A stretch of DNA of 64,000 bases from NCBI GenBank assembly GCA_002435755.1, contig DIYH01000018.1, positions 1 through 64,000 on the forward strand, read 5' to 3'. The stretch comes from Flammeovirgaceae bacterium UBA6059. GTDB taxonomy: Bacteria; Bacteroidota; Bacteroidia; Cytophagales; Cyclobacteriaceae. A program made the translations under genes and the position numbers. Shown piece after piece: positions 17,441 to 27,600 of this stretch. Every line of letters starts with the position of its first letter. Position 1 is the stretch's first letter. The notes beneath the pieces were generated by a model. The model made no database searches, was not told the origin of the DNA, and was given only the letters and a program-made list of their open reading frames with translations.

Positions 17441-18368
17441 TAAGATAAGGAAGGATTTTTTGAAATGTACTATCGTCTAAAATTTTAATGGCCCGCAGAT
17501 CGTCAAAGTTATTATAGTGGCCATGTTGTATGCGATATTGTTCGATAGCATTTGATAGGTTGTAGTCAATGTAAGGATGCTTTCTCAGTTCTTCTGACTT
17601 TAAGAGATTCACTTCTAAGTACTCTACGCCACTAGTGTCTACCATAAAGTACCTGCTTAACTCATCGACTAACTCAGGATTTAACCCATACACCTCTTTG
17701 ACTTGGTTAAAAGAGACATAACCGCCAAGTAGATCCCGATATTTTATGATGCGCTCTGACAAAACTGATCCAATACCTCGAATAAAGACAAGTTCTTCGG
17801 CTACAGCATTGTTCAAATCTTTGACTGCTACTACTTCCTCAGAAGTAAGCTTGTCATAATCAGTATCATCTTCACTAAATTCATATTTACTATCATTTTG
17901 TAGAGCTTCTTCCATAGGCGGTATATCCACGAAAGGCCCTATCATTTCCAGGTGATCCAGTGAAATACCATATATTTTCTGTAAGTCTTGGGCATCTTTA
18001 AAACTACCACCCGCACTACGATACTTTACAATCCTCTCGGCTATCCAAGGTTTAAAACCAAGGTCAGTTAGTTCCTCAGTACTAGCAGAATTAGGGTCAA
18101 AACGATGAAGTATTCCACCAGATTCATTGGTCGCTGTTACAGTAGGTTCTTCTTTTTCTTCAATAGAGGCTTCTGATGCAGCTACCCACTCCTGGAACTC
18201 TTTCAAGTATTCCTCGGTCGGCACCTCTCTAACAGGATAGATATATTTAAACCAAAGTGGGGCTGAAATAACAATAAACAAAACGGGAATTAGAACTATG
18301 AACCCAATAGCCTCTCCCTTGGAAACCCCATAGAATGATATGAAATATCTTATAACCTTACCTAACAC
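17430..18368 (-). CDS. Membrane-anchored helix-hairpin-helix protein (ComEA-like)
   Basis: A 312-residue protein with one N-terminal membrane segment (about residues 20-45), an acidic linker, and two or three helix-hairpin-helix repeats: DPNSASTEELTDLGF...IVKYR, LNNAVAEELVFIRGIGSVLSERIIKYRD and VNLLKSEELRKHPYIDYN. This is the ComEA/Hhh_3 pattern of periplasmic DNA-binding proteins for DNA uptake, though in Bacteroidota the role is untested. The start is GTG at 18366-18368; no ATG is available. It diverges from hemA and leads into the helicase gene. Confidence 0.82.
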   Translation of the reverse strand: MLGKVIRYFISFYGVSKGEAIGFIVLIPVLFIVISAPLWFKYIYPVREVPTEEYLKEFQEWVAASEASIEEKEEPTVTATNESGGILHRFDPNSASTEELTDLGFKPWIAERIVKYRSAGGSFKDAQDLQKIYGISLDHLEMIGPFVDIPPMEEALQNDSKYEFSEDDTDYDKLTSEEVVAVKDLNNAVAEELVFIRGIGSVLSERIIKYRDLLGGYVSFNQVKEVYGLNPELVDELSRYFMVDTSGVEYLEVNLLKSEELRKHPYIDYNLSNAIEQYRIQHGHYNNFDDLRAIKILDDSTFQKILPYLKFN

Positions 18369-18515
18369 CTTACCGAAAACCCACAGCTGTGTAAAAATAA
18401 GGAAATAACTAACACATTATGCCAAAAAACTATTGGAGTCAGACTATCCTTATTTAAATAGATTCCAAATTAAAGCGCGGGTGATCTTGGTCATGACTAT
18501 TGGCTCCAAACGAAC

Positions 18516-18523
18516 TAATTTTG
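18516..18523 (+). promoter_or_regulatory. Candidate -7 box for hemA
   Basis: TAATTTTG matches TAnnTTTG, 22 bases before the hemA ATG. The nearest TTG (18487-18489) is 26 bases upstream, longer than usual, so only the -7 box is supported. The rest of the 177-bp divergent spacer holds an AT palindrome TATTTAAATA at 18451-18460. Confidence 0.35.
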
Positions 18524-18545
18524 TTGATCGCCAATTTAACTATGC

Positions 18546-19817
18546 ATGCAGCAACAGTTTAAAGCAATCAGTCTTTCGTATAAGAGTGCACCTCTTGATA
18601 TCAGGGAGCTCGTGTCGTTTGACGAAAAAGCCTGCAAACGACTACTGAATTACTTTAAAGAGTTCACCCCCATTTCTGAAGCTCTTGTTCTGTCTACATG
18701 CAATAGGACAGAGGTGTACTACGTGGCAGAAGAAAGCTGTCATGAAGAGGTTATAAAGCTTATAGGACTTGAAAGGCGCATCGATAATATTGGTGCATAT
18801 GCTGACTATTTTCGGCAGATTAATCAGCCAGAAGATGCTGTAAAGCACCTTTTCAGAGTTTCTTTGGGACTTGAAGCTCAAGTGGTCGGTGATATGCAGA
18901 TCAGCAATCAGGTGAAGAATGCATATCAATGGGCAGCAGACGAAGATATGGCAGGTCCTTTTCTTCATCGCATGATGCACACGGTGTTCTTTACCAATAA
19001 AAGAGTTGTGCAGGAAACTCCATTCAGAGATGGGGCTGCCTCAGTTAGTTATGCAGCGGTCGAATTGATCGAGGAACTAACAGTCTCTTTTAGCAAACCT
19101 AAAGTCATGGTCCTTGGCTTGGGTGAGATTGGTGAAGATGTATGCAAAAATCTAGCAGATCATAGCAAAGCAGAGGTGTACATTGTTAATCGCACACTCG
19201 AAAAATCACTAACGTTAGCCAGCGAATGTGGCTTCTCTACAATTCCCTTTGAGTCGTTCAAGGATAAGATAGCAGAAATGGATGTGGTGATTTCATCGGT
19301 TATGATGGATAAGCCCTTACTCACTAAAAAGTTAATCAGTCAATCAGAGATATTAAGTCATAAAATACTTGTGGACCTTTCTGTTCCGAGAAGTATTGAA
19401 AACAGTGTTGAGGATATACCAGGAGTATTGTTGTACAACATTGACAATATCCACAGTAAGGCCAATGCCACTCTGGAGAGGCGTGTGTCAGCAATTCCTC
19501 AAGTAGAAGGTATCGTCAATGAAGCAATCGCTGAATTCAGTGACTGGTCGAGAGAAATGGAAGTCTCTCCCACAATCAAAAAACTAAAGAATGCGCTAGA
19601 GCAGATCAGGCAGGAGGAGCTAGCTCGTTACCTCAAATCATTGAACGATAAGGAGTCCGAAGTACTCGATAAGGCTACCAAAAGCATGATGCAAAAAATC
19701 ATTAAATTGCCCGTCCTTCAATTAAAAGCTGCCTGTAAACGTGGTGAGGCAGAGACTTTGATAGATGTGCTCAATGATCTTTTTGATCTGGAAAAAGATC
19801 AAGTCAAAGCCGAGTAA
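18546..19817 (+). CDS. hemA: Glutamyl-tRNA reductase
   Basis: A 423-residue enzyme reducing glutamyl-tRNA to glutamate-1-semialdehyde, the first committed step of C5-pathway haem synthesis. The catalytic cysteine is Cys52 in STCNRTE. The NADPH domain has VLGLGEIGEDV, and the C-terminal dimerisation helix includes LKAACKRGEAETL. Length is normal. hemC or hemL do not follow; the next gene is an unrelated WG-repeat protein, so here hemA seems monocistronic. Confidence 0.95.
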   Translation: MQQQFKAISLSYKSAPLDIRELVSFDEKACKRLLNYFKEFTPISEALVLSTCNRTEVYYVAEESCHEEVIKLIGLERRIDNIGAYADYFRQINQPEDAVKHLFRVSLGLEAQVVGDMQISNQVKNAYQWAADEDMAGPFLHRMMHTVFFTNKRVVQETPFRDGAASVSYAAVELIEELTVSFSKPKVMVLGLGEIGEDVCKNLADHSKAEVYIVNRTLEKSLTLASECGFSTIPFESFKDKIAEMDVVISSVMMDKPLLTKKLISQSEILSHKILVDLSVPRSIENSVEDIPGVLLYNIDNIHSKANATLERRVSAIPQVEGIVNEAIAEFSDWSREMEVSPTIKKLKNALEQIRQEELARYLKSLNDKESEVLDKATKSMMQKIIKLPVLQLKAACKRGEAETLIDVLNDLFDLEKDQVKAE

Positions 19818-19877
19818 CACTTGACTCCAAGACAGACCACTGCTAATAATCTCTTCTACAAGAGGGTGTATGTTATG

Positions 19878-19885
19878 TAGTTTTG
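19878..19885 (+). promoter_or_regulatory. -7 box immediately before the WG-repeat gene
   Basis: TAGTTTTG matches TAnnTTTG and ends 7 bases before the ATG at 19893; an in-frame TAG just upstream rules out an earlier start. Transcription would begin about at the start codon. No clear TTTG lies 19-20 bases upstream. Confidence 0.45.
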
Positions 19886-19892
19886 CCCTGCG

Positions 19893-22088
19893 ATGAGCCT
19901 GCTACTTTATCTGGTCTTATGGCTGTCTCTTGGCCAAACCTCCGAACCAAAACTATTCAAAGAGAATGGTAAGGTCGGTATGATCAATGCTTCTGGTGAG
20001 GTGATCATTCCTGCAATGTATGATGAGATCGGCTGGTCTTCGGGCGACCCAACACCGATCGACGGTGTGATAGCATTTAGGCAACAAGGCTTGTGGGGCC
20101 TAATTTCTGTCCAGAACAAAGTGGTATCTGAGGCCAAGTACGTCCATATTAACAAACTTGAAAAGAAATATTTATTAGCGGGACTCAAGAGTAGATATTC
20201 CAATAAGGTCAACTATGGATTGCTGACAACAGATGGGTCCGCCACAGTAGGGTTTCAGTACTCAAGCATATCACCTATCGGTGAATATTTGATCGTTAGT
20301 CAAATGGATAATCGACAGAATCGATATGGAATAATCGATTACAAAGAACGGACGACCCTTCAATTCAAGTACGATTATATTCAGTCAGTCAACGACAAGG
20401 TACTTGTGGTAACACATGACCAAAAATCTGCACTATACCAGACCACAGGTCGTCCAATCACACCCTTTTTTATAGATGAATACAAGGCCTCACAAAACGA
20501 TTATCACCCATTCAGCTCACTAGGGCAATGGGGTGTTTTTGACGGAGAGGGCAATATAACGCTACCCCCAGTATATCGATCAGTTAGTTTAAATGATCCA
20601 GCAATAGTCGAAGTTGAAGAATATAGTCAGTGGAAAGCCTTCAACCATGAAAAGGAAGTACAATTTGAAGTTGCAACTGATACAATCCTAGGAATATCCA
20701 AAAATCTACTACTTAGCAATCAGAGAGGAAATGCAAGGCTATTCTCAAGCAAAGGACACTTCATCGATAGTCTATTGTATGAACAGGTAGTACCTCTGGA
20801 TAGTACAATGCTGCTTATCCAGCAAGACGGAAAGTATGGTGTCCGCAAAATTGGTGGTGGATATGTTCTGGATCCAATACACGACTATATAGAATATCAA
20901 AATCCCTTCTTTTATACTCTCACAGACAAAGGTTGGCATATCTACAACAAGTTTGGACGAAAACTGACATCTCGCCCTTTGTTAGAAGTAGTACCGGGTG
21001 GAGAAACCCTGGTAGCAGCCAAAAGAGATCGCTACTGGGGTTATGTAGACTATACAGGCAAGCTGGCGATCAGCTACAAATATGACCTAGCTCAGCCTTT
21101 TCAAGGAGAGTATGCCATAGTCAAGTATCTCAATGGTTATGGGGTCATCAATACTTTCGGGCAGTGGATTCTCCAGCCTGACCATGAGGAAATCTTAACC
21201 ATCTCAGACGGACTGTTCCTGGTAAGAAATGACGAGTTTAGGCAACTGATCAATGCTAAGAAGGAAGTTGTTTTTGAGACTTACAATGAAATCATTGAAC
21301 ATCCAATGGGCTTGGTAGAGAAGAATGCAGAAGGCAAGTTTGGGTTTATCGATCCAAAAGGCAGCCCTAGATTAAACCTTGATTATGACTCAATATCAAA
21401 TGTACTGAACAATGAGTATGTCATTCTGATAAGAAATGGATACTACTCTCTTGTAAATCTTGAAGGCAGGATCATCATTCCGGATTATTCACAGTTTGAG
21501 AAGATACTTCCATTTACGGAAGAGCTCGTTGGCATGCAGAAAGATGGAAAATATGGTTACTTCAACCTTGACGAGCAGCTCAGAATAGCTAATCAGTATG
21601 AGATGGCAGGAGTCTGGCAGGACGGTAGAGGGCCTGTGATGCTTAAAGGGAAATGGGGATTTGTAGACTTACAAGAGCGACTGGTCATTCAACCCTACTA
21701 CGATGAGGTTTCTCCGTTTGTGGACGGGGTAAGCATTGCTCGTAAAGGAGACCTATACGGCTTGCTGGATAAGGATGGGAATGAGGTAGTACAGTTCGAG
21801 AATGACATGATAACAAGGCTCCCATCCGGCAGTTACCTGATTAGAAAGGGGGATAAATATGGCCTGGCACAGACCAATGGCAGGCATTCGCTTTCCACTA
21901 TTTATGACTTTTTGGAGGAACTCTCAAGCGGCCTCTATCATGTAAAACGTCGCGGCAAAAGTGGTGTGAAAGACGATAAAAATGTGGATGTCATACCGTT
22001 GAGTTACGACAATATTAGCTACGACCCTATCAACAAGCTAATTTTTGCTAAGACGCTCGGAGCGAGAAGAACAGTACCATTGCGATAG
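19893..22088 (+). CDS. WG repeat-containing exported protein
   Basis: A 731-residue protein with a short signal peptide (MSLLLYLVLWLSLG) followed by many WG-type beta repeats, each ~45-50 residues with patterns such as GKVGMINASGEVIIPAMYDEI, KYGYFNLDEQL and LYGLLDKDGNEVVQF. WG repeats are thought to be ligand- or protein-binding beta modules; no catalytic domain or C-terminal sorting signal is seen. It is convergent with the M16 gene, with one base between the stops. Confidence 0.85.
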   Translation: MSLLLYLVLWLSLGQTSEPKLFKENGKVGMINASGEVIIPAMYDEIGWSSGDPTPIDGVIAFRQQGLWGLISVQNKVVSEAKYVHINKLEKKYLLAGLKSRYSNKVNYGLLTTDGSATVGFQYSSISPIGEYLIVSQMDNRQNRYGIIDYKERTTLQFKYDYIQSVNDKVLVVTHDQKSALYQTTGRPITPFFIDEYKASQNDYHPFSSLGQWGVFDGEGNITLPPVYRSVSLNDPAIVEVEEYSQWKAFNHEKEVQFEVATDTILGISKNLLLSNQRGNARLFSSKGHFIDSLLYEQVVPLDSTMLLIQQDGKYGVRKIGGGYVLDPIHDYIEYQNPFFYTLTDKGWHIYNKFGRKLTSRPLLEVVPGGETLVAAKRDRYWGYVDYTGKLAISYKYDLAQPFQGEYAIVKYLNGYGVINTFGQWILQPDHEEILTISDGLFLVRNDEFRQLINAKKEVVFETYNEIIEHPMGLVEKNAEGKFGFIDPKGSPRLNLDYDSISNVLNNEYVILIRNGYYSLVNLEGRIIIPDYSQFEKILPFTEELVGMQKDGKYGYFNLDEQLRIANQYEMAGVWQDGRGPVMLKGKWGFVDLQERLVIQPYYDEVSPFVDGVSIARKGDLYGLLDKDGNEVVQFENDMITRLPSGSYLIRKGDKYGLAQTNGRHSLSTIYDFLEELSSGLYHVKRRGKSGVKDDKNVDVIPLSYDNISYDPINKLIFAKTLGARRTVPLR

Positions 22089-22089
22089 A

Positions 22090-23358
22090 CTAGTACCCAC
22101 CAACGATGACTGTAGAAAAGTTTTCAATCTTGAGATACTTATTAGCCAGTGCAGTCAACATGGTTGCATCTATTGCTTTGACCTGGTCTACATAATTGTC
22201 GTAATAGTTGTAGCCCAGACCTTGAAAATGGATGCTCTTGAACTTATCAGCAAGGCTAAACGGTGTATTAATGGAAGAGAGGAAACTACCTAGCATATAG
22301 TTTTTAACCGATGAAAGCTCACCATCCGAGATGGGTTGATCTCTCAACTCTTGCATTTCATGGTGGATTTCGTTGATAGTAGCTTTTGTGTATTCTCTAT
22401 TGACATCCGTTCCGATCATCATCATCTGATCAGAGATGAGGTGTACCAGGGACGAATGGATACCATAGGTGTAGCCTTTATCCTCACGAATATTTTTCAT
22501 CAATCGACTACCGAAGTAGCCACCAAAAACCTCATTTAGTACTACTAACCCGAAGTAGTCCTCATGATCCTTCGGGATTATTCTTTGGGCAAGGCGTATT
22601 GACGACTGTAAGGCCCCATCCTTTTCGATGAGCTCAGTACTGCTACCACTTCTTAGGACCTGCTTTTTACCTCTTTGTAGACTACTGTATGGCAGGGAAG
22701 ACAAAGACCTATCGATGACCTGTAAGTCATGATCTTTAATACCGCCGCTAACAATGACAGTTGGTTCGTTGAACAAGACAGTACCCTTATAGTCCTGAAG
22801 TGACTTTCTTGTAATCAGATCAACATCCTTTTCCTCAAGTGATTTCCCGTAAGGATGATCTTCACCAAATAGCACTTCGCGAATCTTTCGAGAAGCTACA
22901 GTACTGGTCTTTTCGAGATTGATCCGGATTGACTGTTTTTTGATCCTCTTTTGTATCTGCAACTCCTTATCAGGGAATGTGGCATTGGTCAACACCTCCG
23001 ACAAAAGTTGCATAACAGGCTTCAAGTGTTTCGATAGCGTATACAGAACTACGCTCACATGGTCCAACCCCGGGTTGATCTCTATAAATGATCCATAATA
23101 GTCAAACTTCGAAGCAATCTGTTGGGAAGTCAGATCCGAAGTGCCTTCCGCAAGCAATTTTGCAGCAAAAAAAGATTGGCCATTAGTATGCTCATAGTAA
23201 GCACCAGACTTGAAAATAAGTTCAACCCTTATAACAGGAAGCTGACCAGATGCTATATAGTATAATGGTAAGCCATTGGCCAGTTGAATAGCCTTAGCCT
23301 CCTGCAAGTCTACTTTTTCTATCTCCCCTGCAGCCGGAGCAATTGATCTGTTCAACAT
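22090..23358 (-). CDS. M16 family (insulinase-like) protein, catalytic motif missing
   Basis: A 422-residue M16 protein of the two-domain mitochondrial-processing-peptidase type. The zinc motif HxxEH, expected in the first domain where the sequence reads FFAAKLLAEGT, is absent, so it should be inactive. The Arg/Tyr substrate-binding segment FGSRLMKNIREDKGYTYG is kept, as in non-catalytic beta-type partners. Such proteins usually pair with an HxxEH subunit, and none is in this window. There is no signal peptide. It lies 4 bases after porV and may be co-transcribed with it. Confidence 0.85.
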   Translation of the reverse strand: MLNRSIAPAAGEIEKVDLQEAKAIQLANGLPLYYIASGQLPVIRVELIFKSGAYYEHTNGQSFFAAKLLAEGTSDLTSQQIASKFDYYGSFIEINPGLDHVSVVLYTLSKHLKPVMQLLSEVLTNATFPDKELQIQKRIKKQSIRINLEKTSTVASRKIREVLFGEDHPYGKSLEEKDVDLITRKSLQDYKGTVLFNEPTVIVSGGIKDHDLQVIDRSLSSLPYSSLQRGKKQVLRSGSSTELIEKDGALQSSIRLAQRIIPKDHEDYFGLVVLNEVFGGYFGSRLMKNIREDKGYTYGIHSSLVHLISDQMMMIGTDVNREYTKATINEIHHEMQELRDQPISDGELSSVKNYMLGSFLSSINTPFSLADKFKSIHFQGLGYNYYDNYVDQVKAIDATMLTALANKYLKIENFSTVIVGGY

Positions 23359-23362
23359 GTAA

Positions 23363-24589
23363 TTAGTTACTCTGGGTAGGTTCCGGGTCGTCCGTGTTAT
23401 TGAAATTGAACAAGAGCGTAAATCTCAAAGTTTCAGCTAACGGATGATTTTGTTCTGTCGGAACCAAATAAGAGAAATCTAGCCCAAACACTTGATATCT
23501 GAACCCTAGCCCTACTGTAATGAACTGACGAGCACCTTTGTTTGCGTTTTCATAAAAATAGCCCGCTCTCGCTGCAAATACGTCCCTATACCAATACTCT
23601 GTACCAAAGGCAATCATGATCTCCTGCATTTCTTCTGAAAAACCATCGGGGGCATCTCCAAACGAGCCAAACATACCACTTAAAAGTGCTCTGTTAGGGT
23701 CATCACCTCGGAGTATTCGGTTTTGACCAGTATTTGGATCGATCACAAAATTACCGTTCTCATCAACTTCGTATACTGGGGGTGTAGGTACAAGAAGCTT
23801 GTTGAAGTCGAGTGCAAACGTTAAGGAATTATAAGGATCAAGACTCGTGGTGAAAGCTGATCCGAACCTAAGATTGATTGGCAAAAAGTCCTCATTTGAT
23901 TCGTTGCTGTAGGTAAGTTTTGCCCCAATATTCGAGATAGAAGCACCGAAAGCCAGGTTGGAGTTCTTTCCACTCAGCATCAGGTCTTTGTTATAGTAGA
24001 ATCCCAAGTCCACGGCAACACTGTTTCCCGGCTTGCCATCCGACCCGTTAGTGATACTTCCTGACAGGTTTGACCAAATATACCTTCCTGTGACACCTAT
24101 TCCCATATTCTCTGTTAGCTTCCTCGAGTAAGTGCCATCCACGGCTAATTCCCTTGGGTTCTCAAGGCCTATCGGAAATCCTTGGTCGTTGGTCAACTGG
24201 ATCTCTCCAAGATCAAAGTAACGAAGTGAAACACCTACCGTTTGTACCCGGTCAATTTTCTTAAAGCCAGATAAATAGCTCACCGACATGTCATCAACAA
24301 TATTACCTAGCCATGGAATGTAGGAAACTGAAAAGCCAATATCATCCTCGATGAAAGCCAACTTAGCATTGTTCCAATGCACGGAGTTGGCGTCCGGACT
24401 TGTTGCAACACCAGCTTCGCCCATACCACTTGCCCGAGAATCAGGCGAGAATGTAAGAAAAGGTACTGCGGTGGTAATCGGCCTCCTGGTAGTATCCTGA
24501 CCTGAGATGATTGCGGAAGTCTGAGCAAATGATGTATAACAGAAAATCGAGAAGATCACTGCAAGCAGAAATCTGGAAAACTTGGCCAT
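23363..24589 (-). CDS. porV: Type IX secretion system outer-membrane protein PorV (LptO)
   Basis: A 408-residue FadL-like beta-barrel protein with a signal peptide (residues 1-22, ending SFAQ). The start of the mature part, VPFLTFSPDSRASGMGEAGVATSPD, is characteristic of PorV; the strand pattern and AYF-like barrel ends fit. PorV binds T9SS cargo leaving the SprA translocon and delivers it to the PorU sortase complex. It follows porU by 29 bases, the expected pairing in this phylum. Confidence 0.93.
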   Translation of the reverse strand: MAKFSRFLLAVIFSIFCYTSFAQTSAIISGQDTTRRPITTAVPFLTFSPDSRASGMGEAGVATSPDANSVHWNNAKLAFIEDDIGFSVSYIPWLGNIVDDMSVSYLSGFKKIDRVQTVGVSLRYFDLGEIQLTNDQGFPIGLENPRELAVDGTYSRKLTENMGIGVTGRYIWSNLSGSITNGSDGKPGNSVAVDLGFYYNKDLMLSGKNSNLAFGASISNIGAKLTYSNESNEDFLPINLRFGSAFTTSLDPYNSLTFALDFNKLLVPTPPVYEVDENGNFVIDPNTGQNRILRGDDPNRALLSGMFGSFGDAPDGFSEEMQEIMIAFGTEYWYRDVFAARAGYFYENANKGARQFITVGLGFRYQVFGLDFSYLVPTEQNHPLAETLRFTLLFNFNNTDDPEPTQSN

Positions 24590-24618
24590 TCGGTTGTGAT
24601 TTGAGCGCGTAAAGATAG

Positions 24619-27600
24619 TTAATTAGCGATTATAAGCTTTTCGTAGGCTTCACTTTTAGTTCCATCAGAGTTACTGCGTACCAGCAACTTATATATGTAT
24701 ATTCCATTAATCACCTGACTGCCATTGGGGTACCTGCCATCCCACTCTAGCGAGTCAACGACAGGTTCAGTCTCGTCTATTTTAAACTGTTGGCGATAAA
24801 CAACTTCTCCGTTGAGTGAAATGATCGTGAGCTCAATATCGACTCCCTCTCCCGGCCTGTCGTAACCGAATGAGAAGACCGTGTAGTCTCGCATTGGGTT
24901 AGGAAAGTTTTTAAGATTATTGATCTCAATATTAGAGCCGCCACCTACGTAGAATTCAACTGTTTTTTCAGTGGCATTATTGTAAGTATCCCAAACTTTT
25001 GTGGTGATGGTGTGTCTCCCTTCCAAAAGACTCCCTAGCGGATATCTGACTGTGCCGGATTGATAAGTATCGATATCTGCTACATAGAAGTCGCTGAGCA
25101 CTACCGTAATGTCATTATCGATGGTTGCTGTCATTTGTTGACCAATCCCTGTCTTTGACAGTGAGACCCCATTTTCATCTGACAGTTTCATTAACAAAAG
25201 CGGATTCTGTCCCACTTTTTGACCATTCACAAAATCTTCCGAGTTAATGAATACATCTACCTTAGGTGGTTCTGTATCAGTGATTGGCGATGTAGTACTA
25301 CCTCCTACAATGACCTCCGTGATTGCTCCATTAGCATCAGTTAGGCCATCTTCGGCCTGTGCATAAAGGCTGATTTTTCCACGTCCAAACTGATAGCTGA
25401 TATTTTTTGGCACCACCATTTCGAAACTGAATCTTCCATTCGTTACAGAAGCTTCTCCTCGGAATAGAGATGAAGAACGCACCTCGTAAGTAATAGGCTG
25501 GCTCTCGTCCCCTAAGGTGCGTTGATCCACAGGCTTATCAAATACGTTAATCGATACCGTACCATTGAAACCTGTATTCACTGTACCATCCAAGCCTCCT
25601 ACCGTGCCTTCAAACCGATAAGTACCAAGTGCCCGTAAAGTGTCCATCACATCTGACTGCTGTACAAGACTGACACTATAGTCTGTGTAAGCCAATCTCA
25701 TTGTTGGGTCACCAAGCAGAGCGAAATTACGATTAACAGATCCTCTAAGGCTGTTGTTTTTAGTCATTCGAATAATGTCACCAAGCCGTGGTTGCTGCCC
25801 ATCGATCAATTCGAATGCATTGCGATAAAATGCTTCATTAACAGGTCTGTTGGTATGTGCAAATACAGGACGTGTAGTGGTGAGTAGTGCAATAGCACCT
25901 CCCTCAGGGTTTAGTAGCATTTGTTCACCACCTGAGAGGCGCAAAGGGTTGTCGTAAGCACCGAACTCACAAGTGGCTGTGACAAGCAGTGGGAGCTTGA
26001 CCCGATTCTTGAACTGAGGTATCATGGATTCCACGAGCAGGTCCTCCTCAGTCCACTGCCCTTCATTGCCATGACCTGTGAAATTGACAATCAAAGCACC
26101 TTCATCAAAGATGTTTTCAACAGCACGTGTGGCTTCTGGAACGGTTTCATTACCTCCGGATTGCTCCTGTCGGTAGGCGTCAACGTATATTTTATTTAAA
26201 TCAAAGTAGTTGTATGCAGTATCTACAAAGCTTGCCAGGCCCTCGGCATCCTTAAGATGAATATTAAAATCTCCATCATCTGCAAGAAAATAGATCTTGC
26301 TGCGCCAGTCACCAAGTCGATTAGCACTTGTTTGATATCTGATCAACTTAGTTACCACTTGCTCAGCCTCCTCTCTAGATTTTACGGGCAGTCGACCTAT
26401 GCCAATCTCAAGTGTGTGATCACCACCTACACCTTGTTCCTCTTCTGACCAAAAACCTTCTTCCGGTTCGAGAAAACCATAATAGTCATCCGAAGAATAG
26501 CTATAAATGCGATGTGTAGAGTTACGACTTTGGTAGACGGGTACGAAGTTATGGTCGACTATCGTACGGTCTTTATAATCAAAAGACCCATCACCAAAGA
26601 GTAACAAGTACTTTAATCTTTCTGCCGACTTGTCATACAAATGTTTAACAAAATCCCTTATGGCACTGATATCCTGTCTTCCGGAAGAGAATTCATTATA
26701 AACCTGATTTGTGCTAACAACTAATACATCAAGCCCGTCATTAGATCGACGGAAATCTGCTAGTCGTTGTGCCTGATCTAAGAATAAAGGATGAGCGATA
26801 AAAAGGGCCTCCGGAGTGTTAGACCCAAGTAAATCCTGATTAGCCACCGGTCCTTCATCAAAAGGACGCTTTGCCTGATCAGCATTAAAAACCACAAGCT
26901 CCTGATCTGGAGCTAGTGTTCTCGTTACAATAGCCGTATTGGAGTTGATATCGACAGGAAGACCAATTGGTGACTGGGGTGAAGTTATATCCCATACGAT
27001 TGTTTGATCCGAAGCATTCTCAATTTCAAATGTTGATGCTCCAACGAAATCACTTTGATTCCTAAAGAAAAGTGGCTCTTCATCAAGACGAAGAGCTCGA
27101 TCATACTGAATGACAAAATAGTCTAGATGTCCAATACCACTACTAGTGTAGGTATAAGTCAACTGAAGCTCATTACCCTGATTCACATTGATCTCAAACT
27201 GACTTTTCACAAACTGACCTTTATCCCCATAGGTCGCATCAGGGTAGGACGGGATCATTTGCTCTCCAATAGGCTGTGACCCGTTTAAGTTTAAACTAAA
27301 GTTTCCTCCATCGGGTGATCTTCCTACAACCTGCGAAATCAATCTGACAGTGCCATCAATACGTCCGGGAGTAGGAACTATAAATATATTAGTCCCATTC
27401 CCGCCACTCGAGAATGACTCTCCAACCCAGTTTCTACCAGAGCTAATAATATTAGTTTCATCAATCTCATGAGTTATAAACTGTGGAAAGGAACCGATCC
27501 TAGTCGTGTTATGTGCCTCAGCGACTACTGTTTCTATCCTTTTCCCCTCTCTCTGACCCGCAGTTAAAAAATAGTAAGCAGAATCCGCATATAGGTTTTT

